Assembly (NCBI GenBank): GCA_007127275.1
Contig: SKZP01000145.1
Location: forward strand, 1-9,789
Source: Planctomycetota bacterium
Lineage (GTDB): Bacteria > Planctomycetota > UBA8742 > SKZP01
DNA length: 9,789 nucleotides
Direction of reading: 5' to 3'
The notes beneath the pieces are model-generated. The model ran no database searches. It worked only from the letters and a program-made list of their open reading frames with translations, and had not been told where the DNA came from. Shown here in pieces: positions 5,378 through 9,789 of the stretch. Numbering within the stretch: the stretch's first letter is position 1; every line of letters begins with the position of its first letter. The position numbers and the translations under genes are program-made.

Positions 5378-7519
5378 ATGGAAACCACCGTCCAGTGGCT
5401 CAAGCGGTATTGTCCCACCAAGCTCGACCCCGAACGCATTGCCGAGCTGCTCACCATGTCCGGCACGGAGGTCGAGGAGTCGGCCGCGCATTCGCGCACC
5501 GGCGACACCGCCTTGAAGCTCGAGATCACCAGCAACCGCACCGACTGCTACGGGGTTCTCGGCCTGGCCCGCGAACTCTCCGCGCTGACCGGCGAAGCGT
5601 TCGAGCCGCCGGCGCTCGACTACGAGACGCTCTCCACGCCGGCCGCGGATGTTAGTGGCGTGACACTGGAGTGCCCGGATCTTTGCCCCGTGTATACGTT
5701 GCAGGTGATTCGTGGCGTACAGGTTGGCCCGTCGCCGCAGTGGTTGCTGGACTTGTTCGAGGCGCTTGCCGAGGTGAAGAACATTCGCCCGGTGAACAAT
5801 GTCGTCGACATTACCAACTTCGTGATGCTAGAGATGGCGCAGCCGCTGCACGCCTTCGACGCTGCGAAGATGGCCGAGCGGCGCATTGTCGTACGGCGGG
5901 CGCAGCCAGGGGAGAGCTTCGTCGCCATTGACGGCTCGCGCTACGAATTCGTGCCGCCTGAAAAGCGCAACGGCACCTCTCCCGAAGGCGGTGGCGAGTA
6001 TGTGTGGGATCCGGATATTTGCGTGATTGCGGATGCGCAGCGGCCGCAGTGCCTCGGCGGTGTGATGGGTGGGCTGGACAGCGAGATCACCGAGGTGACG
6101 ACGGACGTGTTGCTCGAGTCGGCCTACTTCGAGCCTCTGAACAACCGCGCCACCTCGCGCATGCTCAACCTGCACAGCGACTCGTCGTACCGCTTCAGCC
6201 GCGGTGTCGACCCCGCCGGCGTCGTCGCCGCCTCACGCCGTGCGGCACGGCTGATTGCCGAGATCTGTGGGGGCGAGGTCTACGAAGGGGTGATCCAGGC
6301 TGGCGACGTCACGGCCGAGCCGTGGACGGTGCCGTTTCGCCACGCCGCACTCAAGCGCACCCTCGGCATTGACGTGGAGCCGGAGCGTGCCGTCGAGTAC
6401 CTGACCCGCCTCGGACTCGAGCTACCGAAGGATGCGGTGAAACTGGCCAAGAAGGAGCCGCAGAAGCCGGTCGAGGTCACCGTGCCTACATACCGGCGCG
6501 ACCTGACCCGCGAGATTGATCTCGTCGAGGAAGTCGGCCGTCTCGTCGGCTACGGCGAAGTGCCGACGGACACCGGCATGCGCGCCACGGCGACCGGCCG
6601 CCGCAAGCGCGAACGCGTCTTCGACCTCGTGCGCGAGCGGCTTGTCGCCGCCGGCTACCACGAAACCATCAGCGACAGCTTCGTGCCGGTGACCGACGTG
6701 TACCGCCACAGCCCCTGGAAAGCGGGCGGCCACGTCAGCGTCGTCAACCCGGTGGTCACCGGCCAGGGGCTCTTGCGCCCGAGCATGCTCGCGAGTCTGT
6801 TGGGGCTGCGCCGTTTCAACCAGAACCACGGCCAACTCAGCGGCGTGCGTCTCTTCGAGCTTGGCCGCGTCTTCGCGCAGCATGCAGCGGGGAGCAAGCC
6901 GACGAGCCCCGCACAGGAGACCACGGTGCTTGCGCTGACCACCGACGGCGCGGAGGCGTGGCGCGACGCGAAAGGGGTCGTGGACTCGCTGTGCGAGGCG
7001 TTGCAGGTAGCGGTGCGCTACGAGCCGGTCGAGTTCGCGCACTTCGCGCCGGGGCTTGCCGCGCAAGCGCTGCTTGAGGTCGATGGCGGTACGCAGCGGC
7101 TCGCCGTGATTGGCGAAGCAAGCGAAGAGGTGCGCAACAGCTTCGACCTGCAGACGCCGTGCGCGCTCGCCGAGCTACACCTCGACCGCCTGGCCGAGGC
7201 GGCCGAACTTCACCGCACCTACCGCGACTTGCCACGCTACCCCGGTATCACTCGCGAACTCGCTCTCATCATCCCCGAAGCGGTAACCTGGCAAGAGCTT
7301 TCTCGAACCATCCGCGACCACGGCGGCGCTTGGCTGCGAACGCTCACCTACCTCGACGAGTACCGCGGTAAACAAATCCCGAAAGGCAAGAAGCAATACA
7401 CCCTCGAGATGTTCTTCCAGTCCCCCGAGCGCTCGCTCACCAGCGACGAGGTGAACCAGCAACTCGACACACTTCTCCAACAGGTTCGACAAGCCAACGG
7501 CGCGGAATTGCGCACCTAA
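5378..7519 (+). CDS. pheT: Phenylalanyl-tRNA synthetase beta subunit, without the N-terminal tRNA-binding domain
   Basis: PheT pairs with PheS in a cytosolic heterotetramer that charges tRNA-Phe, and its B3/B4 domain hydrolyses mischarged Tyr-tRNA-Phe. The 713 residues contain the B1 part (METTVQWLKRY..., LEITSNRTDCYGVLGLAREL, 1-68), B3/B4 (about 90-310, with VKNIRPVNNVVDITN at 133-147), B5 (about 310-395, with VPTYRRDLTREIDLVEEV at 369-386), the synthetase-like B6/B7 core (about 400-600) and the C-terminal anticodon-binding B8 domain (YRDLPRYPGITREL, 615-713). Bacterial PheT is usually near 800 residues. The EMAP/OB-type tRNA-binding B2 domain, which normally sits between about residues 40 and 150, is replaced by about 12 residues, with both flanks intact. 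The ATG at 5378 has a weak AAAGG eight bases upstream. No pheS adjoins it, so the alpha subunit must be encoded elsewhere. B1 and B8 are complete, so this is not a damaged gene. Confidence 0.95.
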   Translation: METTVQWLKRYCPTKLDPERIAELLTMSGTEVEESAAHSRTGDTALKLEITSNRTDCYGVLGLARELSALTGEAFEPPALDYETLSTPAADVSGVTLECPDLCPVYTLQVIRGVQVGPSPQWLLDLFEALAEVKNIRPVNNVVDITNFVMLEMAQPLHAFDAAKMAERRIVVRRAQPGESFVAIDGSRYEFVPPEKRNGTSPEGGGEYVWDPDICVIADAQRPQCLGGVMGGLDSEITEVTTDVLLESAYFEPLNNRATSRMLNLHSDSSYRFSRGVDPAGVVAASRRAARLIAEICGGEVYEGVIQAGDVTAEPWTVPFRHAALKRTLGIDVEPERAVEYLTRLGLELPKDAVKLAKKEPQKPVEVTVPTYRRDLTREIDLVEEVGRLVGYGEVPTDTGMRATATGRRKRERVFDLVRERLVAAGYHETISDSFVPVTDVYRHSPWKAGGHVSVVNPVVTGQGLLRPSMLASLLGLRRFNQNHGQLSGVRLFELGRVFAQHAAGSKPTSPAQETTVLALTTDGAEAWRDAKGVVDSLCEALQVAVRYEPVEFAHFAPGLAAQALLEVDGGTQRLAVIGEASEEVRNSFDLQTPCALAELHLDRLAEAAELHRTYRDLPRYPGITRELALIIPEAVTWQELSRTIRDHGGAWLRTLTYLDEYRGKQIPKGKKQYTLEMFFQSPERSLTSDEVNQQLDTLLQQVRQANGAELRT

Positions 7520-7552
7520 GGAGCTGACAGGAAACACCTTCCGAACGTTGAG

Positions 7553-7580
7553 CGTCACCGCGCAGGCGTGACGAGTCACG
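7553..7580. terminator. Alternative hairpins between convergent pheT and HDAC genes
   Basis: CGTCAC (7553-7558) can pair with GTGACG (7568-7573), and CGTGAC (7567-7572) with GTCACG (7575-7580), so the middle segment has two alternative partners. The site lies between the stop codons of two convergent genes. There is no T-tract, so termination is plausible but unproven. Confidence 0.3.
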
Positions 7581-7675
7581 ACGAGCAGCACAACCGACGA
7601 CAACGAAGCACAGTCGGCCGCAGTCGCTCGACCCGGAGATGCAGCCATCACACAACACGAATGTGGCGAGCCGGA

Positions 7676-8743
7676 TCACGACCAGTGCGCGGCCGCTTCC
7701 CGAAGCGTGTCCGCGTGCAACTGATACTGCGTCTCCGCATTCCGAGCGTAGCCGCCAGCCAGGACGACGAGCACGGGTAGCATGTGCTGCGCGGCGGCAC
7801 GTAACACCGTCGCCGTGCGGGTGCGCAGCCCCTCGCGGGTCAGGGCGAGGCCGCCCAGGCGGTCGTCGTAGTAGGGATCCACCCCGGCAAGCAACACCAC
7901 CAGTGGACGCGCTTGCGTGGCCTCCGTGGCGGCGCCCCCCTCGGCGGTGAGGCGTGACTCGGCCAAGGCGCGCGGTAGGGCCTGCTCGAGTGCGGCCTGG
8001 TAGCCGGCGTCGCCGGTGCCCGCCGGCAGTGGCACGTCGAAGTCGCTCGGCTCCTTCGGATGCGGGTAGATCTCCGCGTTGTGCAACGACAGCGTGTAAA
8101 CGCGCGGCTCGTCGCGGAAGATGCGTGCCGTGCCGTTGCCTTGGTGCGCGTCGAGGTCGACGACGAGCGCGCGGCTTACTTGGGGCAGGCGTTCGGTCGT
8201 AGACGAACCGGTGTCGTCATTCCTGTTGTTGCGCTCGGCCGTGCGACGGCCTCCGGCCTCGAGAAGCGCACGCAGCGCCACGGCGACGTCGTGGAGCAGG
8301 CAGAAGCCTTCGCCATGACCGGGAAACGCGTGATGGAAGCCGCCGCCGAGGTGGACGGCGCCACGGCCGCCGGTTATGGCCAACGCCGCGGCGCGCAGCG
8401 TGCCGCCACAGGCAAGCTCCGCCGCACGCAAGTTGGCCACGCTCAGCGGAATCTCCAGCTCCGCGACCGCATACGCCGGCACGGTCTCCGCGTAGCGACC
8501 CAGACGGGCAAGGTAGCTTGCGGTGTGTACGCGCCGCAGATCCTGCATGCTCACCGGCTCACGGTGCGCAACCACCTGTTCCGGCGCGACCGTGCGCTCA
8601 TCTCGCACGCACTCGAGGATGCGCGTTGCCTTGTCCGGCCGAAAGATGGCGCCTTGAAGTTTGAATTCTTGCTCCGCGAGGACGACCCACCAGGGCGCGC
8701 TCAAGGTAGCGGTTTCCGACCAGTACCGTTTCGACTCTCCCAC
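7676..8743 (-). CDS. Histone-deacetylase-family (HDAC/AcuC/acetylpolyamine amidohydrolase) protein
   Basis: This is a zinc-dependent deacetylase of the arginase/HDAC fold, 355 residues from the GTG at 8743. Active-site elements are intact: GGGFHHAFPGHGEGFCLLHD, with the His pair at 137-138; the zinc-binding D198 and H200 in VVDLDAHQGNG; the third zinc ligand D289 in AGVDPYYDD; and the transition-state Tyr332 in LAGGYARN. A Gly/Arg/Asn/Thr-rich insertion (about 164-190) separates the His pair from the zinc motif. The N-terminal FRPDKATRI (34-42) takes the place of the usual HPERPERL. GTG 8743 is preferred because GGAG lies eight bases upstream; an ATG at 8824 would add 27 residues. The substrate (acetyl-lysine proteins, acetoin-related, or acetylpolyamine) cannot be told from sequence; no acetyltransferase or acs gene is near. 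It converges with pheT and diverges from the response regulator. Confidence 0.93.
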   Translation of the reverse strand: MGESKRYWSETATLSAPWWVVLAEQEFKLQGAIFRPDKATRILECVRDERTVAPEQVVAHREPVSMQDLRRVHTASYLARLGRYAETVPAYAVAELEIPLSVANLRAAELACGGTLRAAALAITGGRGAVHLGGGFHHAFPGHGEGFCLLHDVAVALRALLEAGGRRTAERNNRNDDTGSSTTERLPQVSRALVVDLDAHQGNGTARIFRDEPRVYTLSLHNAEIYPHPKEPSDFDVPLPAGTGDAGYQAALEQALPRALAESRLTAEGGAATEATQARPLVVLLAGVDPYYDDRLGGLALTREGLRTRTATVLRAAAQHMLPVLVVLAGGYARNAETQYQLHADTLREAAAHWS

Positions 8744-8809
8744 GTCGGCCACTCCTTCGAATCTGCGAGTGAGACATACAATCCTAGGCGCGAACGCGCA
8801 TATGTACGG

Positions 8810-8839
8810 ACGTTTGGCCCACAATCAGAACGTTTGGCC
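8810..8839. repeat. Direct repeat ACGTTTGGCC with 20-bp period
   Basis: ACGTTTGGCC occurs at 8810-8819 and 8830-8839, exactly two helical turns apart, about 70-95 bases upstream of the HDAC GTG start. On the minus strand it reads GGCCAAACGT. The position and phasing fit a dimeric regulator site for the HDAC promoter, but no clear -35/-10 pair was identified. Confidence 0.5.
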
Positions 8840-8908
8840 ACGAGGCGACGTTGAGCCCTCGTCGCTGCCTCGCGGCTAGGTCTACAACGCAAGATGTTTC
8901 CCCTCCAC

Positions 8909-8997
8909 CAAGCCCACGGGCCTCGCGCGCTTCGCCCGTGGAGCGCACGCGAATCACAGTTCGACCCACGGGCCGCAGCCGCAGCCCGTGGGCTTTG
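8909..8997. repeat. Twin-hairpin palindromic repeat, copy B
   Basis: The left arm has CCCACGGGC (8913-8921) and GCCCGTGG (8934-8941) around a 12-base loop that differs from copy A. After a 23-base spacer the right arm (8964-8997) has CCCACGGGC (8965-8973) and GCCCGTGGG (8984-8992). The right arm differs from that of copy A (1505-1538) by about one deleted C and one extra T. The outer ends (CAAGCCCACGGGC, GCCCGTGGGCTT) are inverted, as in copy A. Confidence 0.82.
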
Positions 8998-9065
8998 TGA
9001 AGTTTCGAATCCGAATGGCCAAGGGGTTTGGTTAATGTCGGCGGATCCCGTGGTGGGAACCGATC

Positions 9066-9096
9066 TTGCGTGGTTTCCACTTCATTGTGGTATGAT
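9066..9096 (+). promoter_or_regulatory. Possible extended -10 promoter for the response regulator
   Basis: TGG followed directly by TATGAT (9088-9096) is an extended -10 element. A weak TTGCGT (9066-9071) lies 19 bases upstream of the hexamer. The leader would be about 65 bases. GATGCGT (9094-9100) can pair with ACGCATC (9142-9148), a possible leader hairpin. Confidence 0.4.
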
Positions 9097-9169
9097 GCGT
9101 GGAGTTCGCCGTTTGCCTGCGGCGCCGAGATTCGCAACTTGACGCATCCTCCCAACCCCTTACCGCCAC

Positions 9170-9789
9170 ATGGAGTCGATCCTCGTTGTCGAAGACGACC
9201 ACCACATCATGCTTGGGCTCGAAATGAACCTGAAGCGTGAAGGCTACCGGGTCTTTTCCGCCGGTGATGGGGAAACCGGGTACCAACTTGCGTTCGACTC
9301 GCGGCCCGACTTGATTGTCCTCGACGTGATGCTGCCGAAGCTTTCCGGCTTCGAGCTGTGCAAGGCCATCCGCAAGCACGACGTCACCACGCCGATCCTG
9401 ATGCTTACCGCGAAGAATCAGGAGATTGACAAAATCATGGGGCTCGAGCTCGGCGCCGACGACTACATCACCAAGCCGTTCAGCCTTGGGGAGTTGATTG
9501 CGCGCGTCGGTGCGATGCTGCGCCGCAAGCGGGCGTATGAGTCGCAGCAGGAGAGCTATCAGTTCGGTCCCTTCGAGCTCAACATTGAGGGGCAGACGTT
9601 GACCGACCGCTCGAGCGGCGAAGCGATCGAATTGAGCCAGAAAGAATTCCAACTGCTGCGTTATTTCCTGCAGAACGACGGCAAGGTCTTGAGCCGCGAC
9701 CAGATCCTCAACCGTGTTTGGGGCTTTGACTACACGGGCGTGGACCGCACGGTCGACAATTTCGTAAACCGCCTCCGCTCGAAGATTGA
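9170..9789 (+). CDS. OmpR/PhoB-family response regulator (partial, C terminus beyond window)
   Basis: This is a two-component response regulator: a receiver domain phosphorylated by a histidine kinase, driving DNA binding by a winged helix. The receiver (1-120) has the acidic pair D9/D10 in ILVVEDD, phospho-acceptor D52 in LIVLDVMLP, switch T80 and K102 in ITKPF. The winged-helix domain (about 130-206) includes IELSQKEFQLLRYF, LSRDQILNRVWG and the recognition-helix segment DRTVDNFVNRLRSKI. The window ends two bases into codon 207, so only about 15-25 residues are missing. ATG 9170 is the only start in frame after the stop at 9140-9142, yet no Shine-Dalgarno sequence precedes it: the upstream 20 bases are pyrimidine-rich. 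The partner kinase is probably to the right of the window. The regulated genes cannot be told from here. Confidence 0.95.
   Translation, partial: MESILVVEDDHHIMLGLEMNLKREGYRVFSAGDGETGYQLAFDSRPDLIVLDVMLPKLSGFELCKAIRKHDVTTPILMLTAKNQEIDKIMGLELGADDYITKPFSLGELIARVGAMLRRKRAYESQQESYQFGPFELNIEGQTLTDRSSGEAIELSQKEFQLLRYFLQNDGKVLSRDQILNRVWGFDYTGVDRTVDNFVNRLRSKI

Larger units (their letters stand above)
8744..9169. other. Divergent intergenic region between HDAC and response-regulator genes
   Basis: This 426-base stretch holds two direct repeats close to the HDAC start (8810-8839), twin-hairpin repeat copy B (8909-8997) and an extended -10 element for the response regulator (9088-9096). A stop codon at 9140-9142 closes the response-regulator frame upstream. 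No protein gene is evident. Confidence 0.6.

Noticed and set aside
4972..5655. 227-codon plus-strand frame starting after a G-rich stretch
   Set aside because: The G-rich stretch is half of a hairpin, the frame runs nearly 280 bases into pheT in another frame, and no family features are seen.
8029..8036. Single GTGGCACG octamer inside the HDAC coding region
   Set aside because: It is an isolated copy with no 10-bp-spaced partner and is explained by the codons of the HDAC gene.
8060..8854. 264-codon plus-strand open frame opposite the HDAC gene
   Set aside because: Antisense to an intact catalytic gene; its sequence shows no recognisable domain.
8996..9018. TTTCGAATCC resembling a tRNA T-arm
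   Set aside because: The flanking bases do not form a T stem and no acceptor, D or anticodon arms are found around it.
1..9789. CRISPR array, transposase, prophage or toxin-antitoxin system
   Set aside because: No regularly spaced direct repeats of CRISPR type and no protein with such signatures; the small gene at 3547-3837 has no partner overlapping it.

Overview
The window is about 9.8 kb of high-GC bacterial DNA with six recognisable protein genes and one small unknown gene. Two of the recognised genes run off the window ends. The organism cannot be named from sequence alone. A lipoprotein joining a CxxCH haem motif to FG-GAP/VCBS repeats, a PheT without its tRNA-binding domain, an mraZ outside a cell-wall cluster, and a GspE-N-like tandem-helix protein with a Pro/Ser-rich tail together suggest a Planctomycetes-like (PVC) lineage or a related candidate phylum. 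This placement is inference. There are no tRNA or rRNA genes, CRISPR arrays, transposases or prophage genes.

Layout from left to right: (1) 1-953, minus: partial gene for a protein with two GspE-N-like helical repeats, a CPLDG motif and a long Pro/Ser/Thr-rich region. (2) 954-1824: intergenic, with a twin-hairpin palindromic repeat (copy A) and a possible promoter. (3) 1825-3447, plus: predicted lipoprotein with a c-type haem motif and a VCBS beta-propeller. (4) 3547-3837, minus: 96-residue unknown helical protein. (5) 4050-4580, minus: MraZ-family regulator, with a near-consensus promoter and a four-unit, 10-bp-period repeat array at its transcription start. (6) about 4737-5250: a lower-GC intergenic stretch ending in the pheT upstream region. 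(7) 5378-7519, plus: pheT, with no pheS beside it. (8) 7676-8743, minus: histone-deacetylase-family hydrolase. (9) 8744-9169: divergent intergenic region with 20-bp-spaced direct repeats and copy B of the twin-hairpin repeat. (10) 9170 to the end, plus: OmpR/PhoB-type response regulator, cut off just before its C terminus.

The most interesting signal is regulatory. The mraZ promoter is followed by GTGGC-type units spaced exactly 10 bp apart, which is the layout known for MraZ operators. The same octamer, GTGGCACG, occurs twice, 10 bp apart, upstream of pheT on the facing strand. MraZ may therefore control both itself and the phenylalanyl-tRNA synthetase beta gene. The second notable signal is a dispersed twin-hairpin element built on CCCACGGGC/GCCCGTGGG, present in two intergenic regions about 7.4 kb apart. 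The genes do not form an obvious single pathway; most are single-gene units in alternating orientations.
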